DNA of 64,000 nt from Vibrio sp. 14G-20. Its GTDB lineage: Bacteria; Pseudomonadota; Gammaproteobacteria; Enterobacterales; Vibrionaceae. The DNA lies in contig NZ_JAPHPW010000016.1 in assembly GCF_026241515.1 (NCBI RefSeq), positions 1-64,000 of the forward strand. Reading direction: 5' to 3'. The notes under the pieces were generated by a model, which did not search any database, was not told where the DNA came from, and worked only from the letters and a program-made list of their open reading frames with translations. Positions 1 to 8,652 of this stretch are shown here, in pieces; within the stretch, counting starts at the first letter, position 1, and each line of letters begins with the position of its first letter. A program made the position numbers and the translations under genes.

Positions 1-1633
1 CACTGATATCCGCCAGTGTATCTTTGACGATAGTATCGCTAGAAGTAGCAGTATTACCGGCAATGTCCGTAACCGTAGCTTCAACCGTTAGCTCGCCGTC
101 TGCAAAACCTGAGTAATCTTGGCCAGTCAGAGTCCAGTTACCACCAGATACCGCAGTTGAATAATCAACCGACTTGCCATTAGCATCTGTGATCGTGATA
201 GATATAGTTTGACCGTCTTCCACATTTGCCACAGTACCAACCAACGCCCCATTGGAGACTTCTGCTTGATTATAAAACTCATCATCAGATGCAGAGAAAT
301 CAACACCAATGTTCACTAAGGTATCTTTAATAATTGTGTCGGTAGACGAAATCGTATTGCCAGCTACATCCGTCGTGCTAGCGACAACCGTCAACTCACC
401 TTCCGCGAAGCCAGAGTAATCTTGGTCTTTCATACTCCAAAAATTGCCAAAAACAACTGTGGTGTAGTCAACAGACAAACCATTACTATCTGTAATCGTA
501 ATATCAATAGCTTGGCCATCTTCGACATTGAAGATCGCACCAATCAGTGCGCCTTTGCTAACTTCATTTTCGTTATAATAGTTATCGCCAAATCCATCGA
601 ATCTGACAAGGATTCGGTCAATCGTATCTTTAACAATGGTATCGCTAGCTGACGTTGGGTTTCCGGCAATATCGATGGTACTTGCAACAACAGTGAGTTC
701 ACCTTCGGCGAAATTGGAATAATCTTGGTTTTCGAGCGTCCAGCTATTTCCAGACACTATTGTTGAGTAACTCACAGACAGGCCTTTACTATCCGTAATC
801 GTGATGGAGATAGTTTGACCATCTTCAACATTAGTTACTGTACCTACTAAGGCACCGTTATTGACTTCGAATTTGTTATAAAACTCATCACCAAAGCCAT
901 CAAAGTCGACATCGATTGTCGCTAGCGTATCTTTGATTGTGGAGTCATTGGCAGTGATACTATTACCAAAATCATCGGCAATGATCGCATCAACTTGGAG
1001 ATCGCCTTCAGCCAGAGAAGTAAGATCGACACCATTCACAACATAGGTTTCGTTAGTTGTGATCGCGGTGGTAGTTAATGTGTTGCCGTTAACATCGGTG
1101 ATGGTAATTGCAACTGTTCGTCCATCACGAACATCCACAGCCGTACCCTTAATAGTGACACCTGGTACTTCAAACTGGTTTTCGTAACCGTCGCCGCCAT
1201 CAAGTATATCTACGGTCAGTTCTGCACTAGGTAACAGCGCATCTAGATTCCCATCGTTTGAAGTGGTGTCTTCCTCTTCATATTCAGTGGGACGAGTATC
1301 AAAGCCCGCATCTGCGAGGGTTTCATCTAATGTGGAGCGGACATAAGCAATAAAGGAAGCGCTAGAACTAGGCTGATCGTTCGCAGAATTCTGTTGCTGA
1401 GGAGTGCTTCCGATGTTATTGACGAGTTGACTGACAACCTCTTCCAACTGTTGCTCTACAGCTTCTATTTGTGGTTCAGTTAAGGGCTGAGCCTCTTGCA
1501 AATTCTGAGGTTCAATATTGACGACTTGCACGCCTTCAACTTTTGACTGCGTAGCAGGTAATTGAAGCCAAGTACCATCAGGAAATACTTGCCAAACAAC
1601 ACCACCAACTTCGATATATAAAATAGGATCCAT
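1..1633 (-). CDS. LapA-type biofilm adhesin, N-terminal part (partial)
   Basis: The frame is open from an ATG at 1633 to the left edge, so about 544 N-terminal residues of a longer protein are visible. The start MDPILYIEVGGVVWQVFPDG looks like the retention module of LapA-type, type I-secreted adhesins, which is held in the outer membrane until the periplasmic protease LapG cuts it. A Glu/Gln-rich linker (about residues 40-90) follows, then tandem Ig-like domains of about 101 residues with recurring VEDGQTISITI, SGNSWTL, FAEGELTV and SDTIVKDT motifs. Repeat boundaries fall near 1204, 928, 625, 321 and 17. GAGG-type ribosome binding sequence lies upstream. Secretion signal and adhesion domains should lie beyond the window. 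Family assignment is by recognition of the module, not by alignment. Confidence 0.8.
   Translation of the reverse strand, partial: MDPILYIEVGGVVWQVFPDGTWLQLPATQSKVEGVQVVNIEPQNLQEAQPLTEPQIEAVEQQLEEVVSQLVNNIGSTPQQQNSANDQPSSSASFIAYVRSTLDETLADAGFDTRPTEYEEEDTTSNDGNLDALLPSAELTVDILDGGDGYENQFEVPGVTIKGTAVDVRDGRTVAITITDVNGNTLTTTAITTNETYVVNGVDLTSLAEGDLQVDAIIADDFGNSITANDSTIKDTLATIDVDFDGFGDEFYNKFEVNNGALVGTVTNVEDGQTISITITDSKGLSVSYSTIVSGNSWTLENQDYSNFAEGELTVVASTIDIAGNPTSASDTIVKDTIDRILVRFDGFGDNYYNENEVSKGALIGAIFNVEDGQAIDITITDSNGLSVDYTTVVFGNFWSMKDQDYSGFAEGELTVVASTTDVAGNTISSTDTIIKDTLVNIGVDFSASDDEFYNQAEVSNGALVGTVANVEDGQTISITITDANGKSVDYSTAVSGGNWTLTGQDYSGFADGELTVEATVTDIAGNTATSSDTIVKDTLADIS
17..1204 (-). repeat. Tandem ~303-306 bp repeats encoding Ig-like domains
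   Basis: Four in-frame units of about 101-102 codons lie end to end inside the adhesin gene. The three units nearest the left edge are clearly alike: each contains VEDGQ, ITDxxG, a W-rich NW/SW turn, DYSxFAxGELTV and DxxGNxxxSSDTI. The unit nearest the N terminus is more diverged. Such repeats extend the adhesin away from the cell and often vary in copy number between strains. Confidence 0.8.
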
Positions 1634-1888
1634 CCTAAACCTCTTCCTTACAAAAGCGCTGACCTTGAGTACATCAATTTACTCAATTAAAGGTTGGAGA
1701 AATCAGCGAACTATTTAAAATCAATACTAGCAAACAACAAATCATTAACAGTTAATTACATTACACACATACGCCGTAATGTAAACCGAGATATTGTGAC
1801 TTACATTCCGTTATATGCAACGTCACAAAATACGTCCTATGAATGTGTCATAATCTTGAAAATCAGGCGTTATTTTTCAAGGAACATC

Positions 1889-3736
1889 ATGACTGCAACG
1901 AACTATCTCAACCAATTAAATCAAGATTATCTTGCGACTCACAAAGCAAAAGAAGACTTCTTTTGGGATACTTACATGGGAATAAGTGATGACCACGATG
2001 GGTCAACATTTGCACAAACCCAGTGGACTGAGTTTCTTAGTTCTGCCGAGAAAATTACTGCTATCGAAGCCCAGCTTTCTGCTATCGATGAGATTCAAGA
2101 CCCCCAAGAAAAAGAGAGTACGCTAACAGGATTGAATGGTTGGCTAACAACCTTTAAATCTCACGCGATTGAGTCTGAACAGTCACAAAAGCTTAAAGCC
2201 GATCTCATAAAGTTTGAGGCTGAACTGTTTGAGAAAAAACAGAATCATGTCATGACTTATGTAAATGAAACGGGTGATGAAACAGAAGGTTCACTGCCCG
2301 TTTTGGGCTCAGCAGTTAGAAGTAATGGTAATGAACAAGTTAGGCTTTCTGCACATCAAGCACTTTTAGATTTGGAGCAATGGTTGCTGGTTAACGGATT
2401 TATTGAGCTGATCAAAAAACGTAACCAATTTGCTCAATCACTGGGCTTTAAAACCTTCTTTGATTACTCAGTGGTGAAAACCGAACAGATGACGACAGAG
2501 CAACTTTTTGCAATTCTGGACGACTTCGAAGCACGTACGCGTGATAGCCATAAGCAAAGCCTAGTCAATTTGACAGAGCAGAAAGGAGAGAATGCACTTC
2601 AAGCCCACAACTTTACCTACTCTTTTGCAGGTGACGTTATGAATGATCTCGATCCTTATGTTCCATTCTCAAAGTCCCTTCGACGCTGGATTGAATCTTT
2701 TGGCCGCCTCAACATAGAATACTCTCAAGCTACATTAAAATTGGATCTGCTTGATCGCAAAGGTAAGTACCCTAATGGCTTCTGCCATGGGCCTATCCCT
2801 TCTTTCTACGATCAAGACACTTGGGTAGCCGCTCAAGTTAACTTCACAAGCAACGCAAAGCCCGATCAAGTTGGCAGCGGTTATGATGGCATCAATACAC
2901 TATTTCACGAAGGTGGTCACGCTGCGCACTTTGCTAACGTAAAAATGAATGCACCGTGTTTCTCTCAAGAGTTTGCACCAACCTCGATGGCTTATGCCGA
3001 AACACAATCCATGTTTTGTGACAGCTTGTTGAATGACGCCGATTGGCTCAAACAATACGCGCTCAATGCAGATGGCCAAGCAGTACCAGATGAGTTAATC
3101 AAAGCAATCATCGATAACAAACAACCCTTCAGAGCTTATCAAGAACGCAGCATTTTAGTGGTTCCGTATTTCGAGCGAGCACTTTACGAATTGGCGGATG
3201 AAGATCTGACACCTGAAAAAATTACAGCTCTTGCTCGTAGCAGTGAGAAAAAGATTCTTGGATTGGCTTGTAGCCCTCGCCCATTAATGGCGATCCCGCA
3301 CCTATTGTCGGATGAAGCCTCTTGCGCGTATCAAGGTTACCTGTTGGCTCATATGGCGGTATATCAAACTCGTGCGTATTTCACCGATAAGTTTGGATAC
3401 TTAACGGATAACCCAGAGATCGGGCCTTTGTTAGCTAAGCACTATTGGCACCAAGGAAATAGCGTGGATCATAATGGGACAATCGAAAACCTGACAGGGG
3501 AAGGTTTTAATGCCAAATACCTCGCAGACGAGTGCAACTTATCGCCAGATGAAGCTTGGGGTATTGAGGAGCAAAAAATCAAACAACTGTCGACAAGAGA
3601 GCGTGCGCCAGTTGCTGATTTGAATGCGAAGATATCGATCGTTGATGGGACAAGCGAGTTAACGAATAATGACAAATCAAACCATCAGATGTGTGATGAG
3701 TTTGAGCAATTCATCGTTGGGCAATACGGGCGATAA
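1889..3736 (+). CDS. M3 family oligoendopeptidase
   Basis: A 615-residue zinc metallopeptidase that probably degrades oligopeptides in the cytoplasm; no signal peptide is visible. The zinc motif HEGGHAAHF has H340, E341 and H344, and a downstream MAYAETQSMF segment supplies the likely third ligand Glu, as in thimet oligopeptidase/PepF (PF01432). The length fits the family. The frame is open further upstream to 1694, but the ATG at 1889 is preferred because AAGGAAC lies just before it and homology-like sequence begins there. The gene stands alone and is followed by a strong terminator shared with the convergent gene. Confidence 0.85.
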   Translation: MTATNYLNQLNQDYLATHKAKEDFFWDTYMGISDDHDGSTFAQTQWTEFLSSAEKITAIEAQLSAIDEIQDPQEKESTLTGLNGWLTTFKSHAIESEQSQKLKADLIKFEAELFEKKQNHVMTYVNETGDETEGSLPVLGSAVRSNGNEQVRLSAHQALLDLEQWLLVNGFIELIKKRNQFAQSLGFKTFFDYSVVKTEQMTTEQLFAILDDFEARTRDSHKQSLVNLTEQKGENALQAHNFTYSFAGDVMNDLDPYVPFSKSLRRWIESFGRLNIEYSQATLKLDLLDRKGKYPNGFCHGPIPSFYDQDTWVAAQVNFTSNAKPDQVGSGYDGINTLFHEGGHAAHFANVKMNAPCFSQEFAPTSMAYAETQSMFCDSLLNDADWLKQYALNADGQAVPDELIKAIIDNKQPFRAYQERSILVVPYFERALYELADEDLTPEKITALARSSEKKILGLACSPRPLMAIPHLLSDEASCAYQGYLLAHMAVYQTRAYFTDKFGYLTDNPEIGPLLAKHYWHQGNSVDHNGTIENLTGEGFNAKYLADECNLSPDEAWGIEEQKIKQLSTRERAPVADLNAKISIVDGTSELTNNDKSNHQMCDEFEQFIVGQYGR

Positions 3737-3810
3737 CTACGACCGATAACAACAGTTGATAGATTGTGTTTGAGCCTTTGTAGCCAAGGTTTAGCCAAAA
3801 CTAAAACGAA

Positions 3811-3837
3811 AAAAGGACGATAGTTTATCGTCCTTTT
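3811..3837. terminator. Bidirectional Rho-independent terminator
   Basis: Perfect 12-bp stem AAAAGGACGATA / TATCGTCCTTTT with a GTT loop and T-runs on both strands. It lies between the convergent M3 peptidase gene and the small gene at 3855. Confidence 0.9.
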
Positions 3838-3854
3838 TGTATTCAGCTTTGGAT

Positions 3855-4166
3855 CTATACCGTGACACATGTCGAGCGAATTTCAGTATCAAACTCAACA
3901 TCAACAGAATCAGCACTTCGCAATGATTTTCGATGAATGCCAAATACTTGCCCCGTCAAAACAATATAAAACTTCTCTGTTTTGAGTAGATTCCAAGCTT
4001 CATCAAGAGATTCAGTATAAACCTTATTCTTGAGATCTTGTGGGCGAGTACCTGCGACTCTTCCATGTTTACGCGCCAATTCAAATAATCCATTACGATT
4101 CGGTTTACACGTAAACAGGGTATCATTTCCATAAATAACACCCTTGGCTGTAATGCTTTTAATCAT
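3855..4166 (-). CDS. Small protein of unknown function (103 aa)
   Basis: Not recognised. The ATG at 4166 is preferred over an upstream in-frame codon because GGAG stands 7 bases before it. The product begins MIKSITAKGVIYGNDTLF, is mixed alpha/beta in appearance, has no signal peptide or membrane segment, and ends CVTV. A central stretch (TESLDEAWNLLKTEKFYIVL) resembles a helix followed by a strand. It shares a bidirectional terminator with the M3 peptidase gene and lies downstream of the porin gene on the same strand, separated by 170 bp with a hairpin. No function can be inferred. Confidence 0.6.
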   Translation of the reverse strand: MIKSITAKGVIYGNDTLFTCKPNRNGLFELARKHGRVAGTRPQDLKNKVYTESLDEAWNLLKTEKFYIVLTGQVFGIHRKSLRSADSVDVEFDTEIRSTCVTV

Positions 4167-4259
4167 TACATTTCTCCAGATAATAATTCCACTCGTAGCA
4201 CTTGAGTGACATACCACATGCCGAACTGTGGATGCTTACACTGCAAAAAGAAGAGAGCA

Positions 4260-4290
4260 TGGTGTAACGACCGGGCAAGCTATTACACCA
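4260..4290. other. Hairpin downstream of porin gene
   Basis: Perfect 8-bp inverted repeat TGGTGTAA / TTACACCA with a 15-base loop. It lies 50 bp beyond the porin stop codon on the minus strand. There is no T-run after it in that direction, so it may be a weak terminator or a 3' end stabiliser. Confidence 0.4.
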
Positions 4291-4339
4291 TTATCATCAA
4301 ATGTCTTATAAATTCTTAAACTCTCGCGAGTTCAAGTTC

Positions 4340-5371
4340 TTAGAAGTAGTAGTATGCAGCAGCGAATACGTGTGTTTCTTCGTCGTATTGCGTGTTACCA
4401 GTTGAACGTGCGCCTTCAATGTCTTGCTTGATATCGATACCCATGTCTGCGTTATCGGCAATACGGTACATAGCTGCGACGTTGATGTACGAAGAGTCTA
4501 CGTCTGATAGATTGTCTTCTTCGTTAGTATTGAAAGCGTAACCTGCTGCGATGGTCAGATCATCACTCAGTGAGTACCCACCAGAGAAGTAGAAACCAGT
4601 ATTCTTCATTTCATCATCCTGATCGATCCAAGAGTTAAGACCTAACTTCATTGATCCCAACTTCATGCTACCGGTTACAGTGTATACTTCGTAATCTTTC
4701 TCATCGTCACGAGCTTCGTAACCTGCGTATACACTAAATACTTCCTGCTCGATACCAACGTAACCGTTCACACCTTTGTCTGCGTCGTTATGATCGTCAT
4801 CAGTCTCAAAGTAAGAGATTGCGTAAGCAATACCATTAGTTGCACCTTGGAATTTAACTACGTTGAATGCATCAGAAGCATCGCCAGCAGAAGCGCCAAA
4901 CTCGTAAGTGTTATCGCCAGCGCCATCCACTTTGTCTAGTGCTGTGTCGTTTTCCCAACCGAATGAAGCGATACCGAAACCAGTATCGAAACCTAGCCAT
5001 GCTTTATCTACATCTGTTGCTGGACCAGTATCGATACCGTTTGTCCAACCAGCTGTTGCTGCGTCATTCGCAGATACGTTGTTGTCTGTCGTGTAGTTCA
5101 CCATTAAGTCAGTTTCGAAGTAACCAACAATACGGTTGTTACGGTAGTTAACTGCAAGAGTAAGGCCTGTAGCCCAGTCATCGTAAAAAGCTTTAGAGCC
5201 CGTGTCGTAGTAACCACCAACACCGAAAGAGCCAGATACTGAGAACTGATCTTTATGCATTGGGTTAAAAGCAAACATATCTTCGTTCTGGCTGTTTTGG
5301 CTGCTTGTGTTTACAGCAAAAGCTGAACTTGAAATGCTTGCAATCGCAAGTGCTACTAATGTCTTTTTCAT
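4340..5371 (-). CDS. Outer-membrane porin (porin_4 type)
   Basis: A 343-residue trimeric-porin-like beta-barrel. It has a clear signal peptide (MKKTLVALAIASISSSAFA, cleavage after AFA) and ends in YYYF, the terminal aromatic signal for outer-membrane insertion. The mature part is rich in Asp, Gly, Tyr and alternating strand patterns (VSGSFGVGGYYD, LTLAVNYRNNRIVGYFE). The ATG at 5371 is chosen over a GTG at 5380 because it directly starts the signal peptide. It passes small solutes; substrate cannot be told from sequence. It is more acidic than, and clearly distinct from, the second porin at 16807. Confidence 0.85.
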   Translation of the reverse strand: MKKTLVALAIASISSSAFAVNTSSQNSQNEDMFAFNPMHKDQFSVSGSFGVGGYYDTGSKAFYDDWATGLTLAVNYRNNRIVGYFETDLMVNYTTDNNVSANDAATAGWTNGIDTGPATDVDKAWLGFDTGFGIASFGWENDTALDKVDGAGDNTYEFGASAGDASDAFNVVKFQGATNGIAYAISYFETDDDHNDADKGVNGYVGIEQEVFSVYAGYEARDDEKDYEVYTVTGSMKLGSMKLGLNSWIDQDDEMKNTGFYFSGGYSLSDDLTIAAGYAFNTNEEDNLSDVDSSYINVAAMYRIADNADMGIDIKQDIEGARSTGNTQYDEETHVFAAAYYYF

Positions 5372-5528
5372 GATAACCACTACCTGTATATATTGATTCG
5401 GCCTTGTTAGTCCGGCCTTTTGGAGTGGCGCTATTGTTCAAAAAATTACGTTATTGATATACCGTAAATTTACTCAAATTTTATAGCCATGATGAATTAA
5501 ATTACATAATGATATGTTGATATGGCTT

Positions 5529-6530
5529 TTATATTGAGAAACGCAAGCCGATCGTAAACCCGATGTCAGTACTGTTGTCCATGTTACGAATGTTTTCAAT
5601 CATCAAGGCTTCGATGGCGAATTGGTTAAAACGATATCGATAACCCACAACCACTTCATTGGAAGGTTCTGAGAAATCGGGGTCATCCTTTGCCCACCCT
5701 TGATAATTTAAAGACTCAAGTAACAAACTGTGCCGAGCGTTAAATACATACTCATACCCCACCGCCCAACTAGCGCTGAAATCCTCTAAACCAACTAAGT
5801 AGTCATCACCGTTACGGTGAACCAAGCCTACCGTAGAAAAAAAGTTATGCCTTGATGTGATATAGCTGTAATTGAGTTGAACGCCTTGTTCGAAGCTTGT
5901 TCTGGCAAATTGCCCGCTTCTTACGTTGTTGTAAAACAAAGAGCCACCAGCAGAGAGCGACATTGGCCCCCTAGAATAAAGCAGAATCTCATTGTAGAAC
6001 GTCAGTGCGTTGGTTAAATCATCACCTTCAAAACCAGACACATGCACACCTGCATTATGAAAATCCATGGTGAACTGATCTTCAGCCACTTGATCGCGAC
6101 CATTCTGGCCAATGCGAAACAGGTCATGAAACCCCATCACAAAATTGTCTAAACCATTATTTTTTGCAGTCAAAACTCGGTAATCCAGCTCGGATTTCCA
6201 GACAGGAGAAGCTTGCCACTGAACAGCAATATTTGACTGGTTCTGATAGTAATCGAGCGAATAGGCACTCGTGTGCGCCCAAATACTAGCCTGAGTATAA
6301 GAGGACTTGAATTCAACGGTTCCCGCTCGATTGGGTTGAGCAGAACGAAGTTGTGTTGAAAGTACATTTGAATGAATGGGTGATTGAGCATACACAAACA
6401 TTGGAGAATTATTTGCGTGTGTAGTCGGATGAAAAAAGCTCAACATCGAGACTGAAATAGGCAGCAATGTCCTTAAACTTATCACAGTGTTTACTCGGCT
6501 ATAGAAATGCCCGATCTTATTAAAAAACAC
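5529..6530 (-). CDS. DUF3187 family outer-membrane protein
   Basis: A 333-residue protein with an extended signal peptide (hydrophobic stretch about residues 18-35, likely cleavage after TTHA), followed by many short amphipathic strands with aromatic ends, and a final GLRFSI. The pattern, including MSLSAGGSLFYN and GYEYVFNARHSLLLE, fits the DUF3187 family of predicted beta-barrels of unknown function. The start at 6530 is not certain because the N terminus before the hydrophobic stretch is long. It lies upstream of the porin on the same strand with no terminator visible between them. Confidence 0.65.
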   Translation of the reverse strand: MFFNKIGHFYSRVNTVISLRTLLPISVSMLSFFHPTTHANNSPMFVYAQSPIHSNVLSTQLRSAQPNRAGTVEFKSSYTQASIWAHTSAYSLDYYQNQSNIAVQWQASPVWKSELDYRVLTAKNNGLDNFVMGFHDLFRIGQNGRDQVAEDQFTMDFHNAGVHVSGFEGDDLTNALTFYNEILLYSRGPMSLSAGGSLFYNNVRSGQFARTSFEQGVQLNYSYITSRHNFFSTVGLVHRNGDDYLVGLEDFSASWAVGYEYVFNARHSLLLESLNYQGWAKDDPDFSEPSNEVVVGYRYRFNQFAIEALMIENIRNMDNSTDIGFTIGLRFSI

Positions 6531-6704
6531 CGTTCAATTGATGCAGTATATGTACTGCTTATCACTCAACGTTATAGAACTAAGAGTTATAAAAAACTTT
6601 AGATTAGAACCTATGATATATATAAGAATCTTATCTTGCACTGAGCTACTCGAACGAATATCTTTTGTGCATTGACCAAATGAATGTATCTATAAAGGAA
6701 AAAT

Positions 6705-7499
6705 GTGTCTGCTTTAAACCTTAGTTTTGAACAACTGTTAATGAAACAATCGACATCTCTCATTAATAGCGATCCAAAAAACTTTCAAACAACTTGGTCA
6801 GAAGCAAGCTTTGATGTACTCGATTGGTTTGGGATTGATCGTTTAACACTTTACCCCAATTCAATGGTCTTACTTGAAGAAGGAAAAACGTGCTCAGTTT
6901 CCAAAGCACACATACCTCCTGTTGATATAAAGAGTATGGTCGGTGGTAACTACCTTGATTACCTCAAACTTTTAAAAACCAATGAAACTTATCTCGCTTT
7001 TACCAGCAACGAACTCGTTTCAAGCAAAAACTACGTGTTAAAGAAGCTCTATAAAGAAGGGGGAAGGTGGCACTGCATCATTCCTTTGCAGCTGTTTAAC
7101 CAACGCTGGGGTGCATTGTCTTTTACTAACTTTCACGACAACGACACCACCTTCGCTCTTGAAGACATCCAACGCTTAAAGTTAGTCTGTGAACTTTGGC
7201 TCTGTTATTGGCAACATTCAACGTTAGCCAGAACACTAAAACAAAACGAAAATTTATTAGAAGATGACAGTGAGAAGCTATTGTTACTCACCAAAAAACA
7301 AACCAAGGTTCTGGCGCTGATTGCTCAAGGCTTTAGTGCAAAAGAGTGTGCTGATAAGCTTCACTTAAGCTCGAGAACCATTGAGTCGCACAAATACCGC
7401 ATGTTAGGTTTGCTGAATCTAAACAGCCACAATGACCTTATTCAATTCGCTTTGCGCAATGGTTTAGGTATTGCAGAGAACGTGCACACGACACGTTAA
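6705..7499 (+). CDS. LuxR-type transcriptional regulator with GAF-like sensor
   Basis: A 264-residue regulator. The C terminus (about residues 198-255) is a LuxR/GerE helix-turn-helix: KQTKVLALIAQGFSAKECAD followed by LHLSSRTIESHKYRMLGLL. The N-terminal 175 residues look like a GAF-type sensor (SFDVLDWFGIDRLTLYP, IIPLQLFNQRWGALSF) rather than an acyl-homoserine-lactone domain or a receiver, as no phospho-Asp motif is seen. The start is GTG, supported by AAAGGA six bases upstream; an overlapping ATG two bases earlier is out of frame. It is divergent from the DUF3187 gene, which it may control. Confidence 0.8.
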   Translation: MSALNLSFEQLLMKQSTSLINSDPKNFQTTWSEASFDVLDWFGIDRLTLYPNSMVLLEEGKTCSVSKAHIPPVDIKSMVGGNYLDYLKLLKTNETYLAFTSNELVSSKNYVLKKLYKEGGRWHCIIPLQLFNQRWGALSFTNFHDNDTTFALEDIQRLKLVCELWLCYWQHSTLARTLKQNENLLEDDSEKLLLLTKKQTKVLALIAQGFSAKECADKLHLSSRTIESHKYRMLGLLNLNSHNDLIQFALRNGLGIAENVHTTR

Positions 7500-7553
7500 A
7501 ACAAGGCTTCCGGTGCCCTTCTTCTGTTTATATTTTAACGTTCGATGTTTCTG

Positions 7554-7573
7554 GAACTCAACTTTTTGAGTTC
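7554..7573. other. Hairpin between convergent genes
   Basis: Perfect 8-bp inverted repeat GAACTCAA / TTGAGTTC with loop CTTT, between the LuxR-type gene and the convergent RecX-like gene. It lacks a clean T-run, so it may be a weak bidirectional terminator. Confidence 0.45.
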
Positions 7574-7584
7574 AATTACGCGCG

Positions 7585-8418
7585 CTACTCATTGCCTTCA
7601 CTCAGAGCAAATTTGATTTCATCCGACGAAAAGCCTTTTCGACTTAACATTGCGTACGCCTTTGAACGCTCTTTGTGATCGTTGAGGTCATATGATTTCT
7701 TCTGCAGCTGTTCCAAACAAGATGAATAGAAATCCAGTTGCTCCTCATTAGTTAATCGGTCGACCAACGATGACAACTCGCTGGTGTCGATTTGTCGCTG
7801 TCTGAGCTCTTGCTGAATAGCAGTCAAGCCTTTGCCTTTACGAGCATACTTAAGCACTTCTTTCTCTAAGTCAGCCTTCTCTGCTTTAATTTGCATGTTA
7901 CTCATAAGTTCATGGGCTTGCGGGTGCTGATCAATCGCCACTTTAACTTGTTGATAGCTAAAACCACGCTTTTGCAGTGTCGCAACCAGCTTTTCACGGC
8001 TCATGGTAAAGCTGGTGTAATAATGGTTGATTCGGTCTATCAAGATGGTTTGTTCATCGATAGACTTTTCGAACGACACTTTATGGATTGCATCAGAAAT
8101 CACTGAATCGGTCAGGCCCTTCTTCTTCAGTTTTTCGACAATGTATATAGAACCGAATTCACCAGAAAAAGCTTGTTCCACGAATTGTTCTGCAAACACT
8201 TGGTCAGACTTGAGATACCCAAAGCCTTTCAGAGTCCCTAAAGTTTCATCGATCCATTCTTGATTGTCGGTTTTCACTTTGAGCTTCGCAATCAACTCGC
8301 TTTCCGTCATGTCTCTCTGGGTCAAATGCCACATCGCAGAGTTCATAACGCTTTCAATTCGTGTTGCTTTTCTTACTGTTGTATTTCTACTGTTCGTTTT
8401 TTGCTGTGAATCATCCAT
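7585..8418 (-). CDS. Long RecX-like protein
   Basis: A 277-residue helical protein related to RecX, the modulator of RecA filaments. RecX-type three-helix modules can be seen about residues 25-80 (AMWHLTQRDMTESELIAKL, TLGTLKGFGYL), 80-115 (IVEKLKKKGLTDSVISDAI), 135-165 (REKLVATLQKRGFSYQQVKV), 187-220 (KGKGLTAIQQELRQRQI) and 250-273 (KAYAMLSRKGFSSDEIKFAL). Typical RecX is about 150 residues with three modules, so this protein has roughly twice the usual size. It does not sit beside recA, where the canonical recX lies in gammaproteobacteria, so it is probably a second, diverged paralogue. Role is inferred only. Confidence 0.7.
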   Translation of the reverse strand: MDDSQQKTNSRNTTVRKATRIESVMNSAMWHLTQRDMTESELIAKLKVKTDNQEWIDETLGTLKGFGYLKSDQVFAEQFVEQAFSGEFGSIYIVEKLKKKGLTDSVISDAIHKVSFEKSIDEQTILIDRINHYYTSFTMSREKLVATLQKRGFSYQQVKVAIDQHPQAHELMSNMQIKAEKADLEKEVLKYARKGKGLTAIQQELRQRQIDTSELSSLVDRLTNEEQLDFYSSCLEQLQKKSYDLNDHKERSKAYAMLSRKGFSSDEIKFALSEGNE

Positions 8419-8517
8419 TCGCTTTCAACTGTCCAAACTAAGCCTACCCCATCATAACTTAATTCTAAGGTGGTTGAGTTACATAAAAGAATGAAGCTCA
8501 ATATAAACGGCGACCAA

Positions 8518-8547
8518 TAAAAATGGACGCGTATTCAGCGTCCATTT
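8518..8547 (-). terminator. Terminator after the mscS-like gene
   Basis: Perfect 10-bp stem AAATGGACGC / GCGTCCATTT with a 7-base loop; on the minus strand it is followed by a T-rich run. It lies about 105 bp beyond the mechanosensitive channel stop codon. Confidence 0.8.
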
Positions 8548-8652
8548 AATATCACATTAAGAATGATGGCTCGAAGCCACGCTTAGCTTTTTCGTATTGG
8601 CTTTTTTCGTAATAGCTCTATTCGAAATTGCTTTTCATACTAGCTCTTTCGC

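Noticed and set aside
4867..5151. A 94-codon plus-strand frame antisense to the porin gene.
   Set aside because: It has a His/Arg/Gln-rich low-quality sequence typical of the antisense of a highly biased gene.
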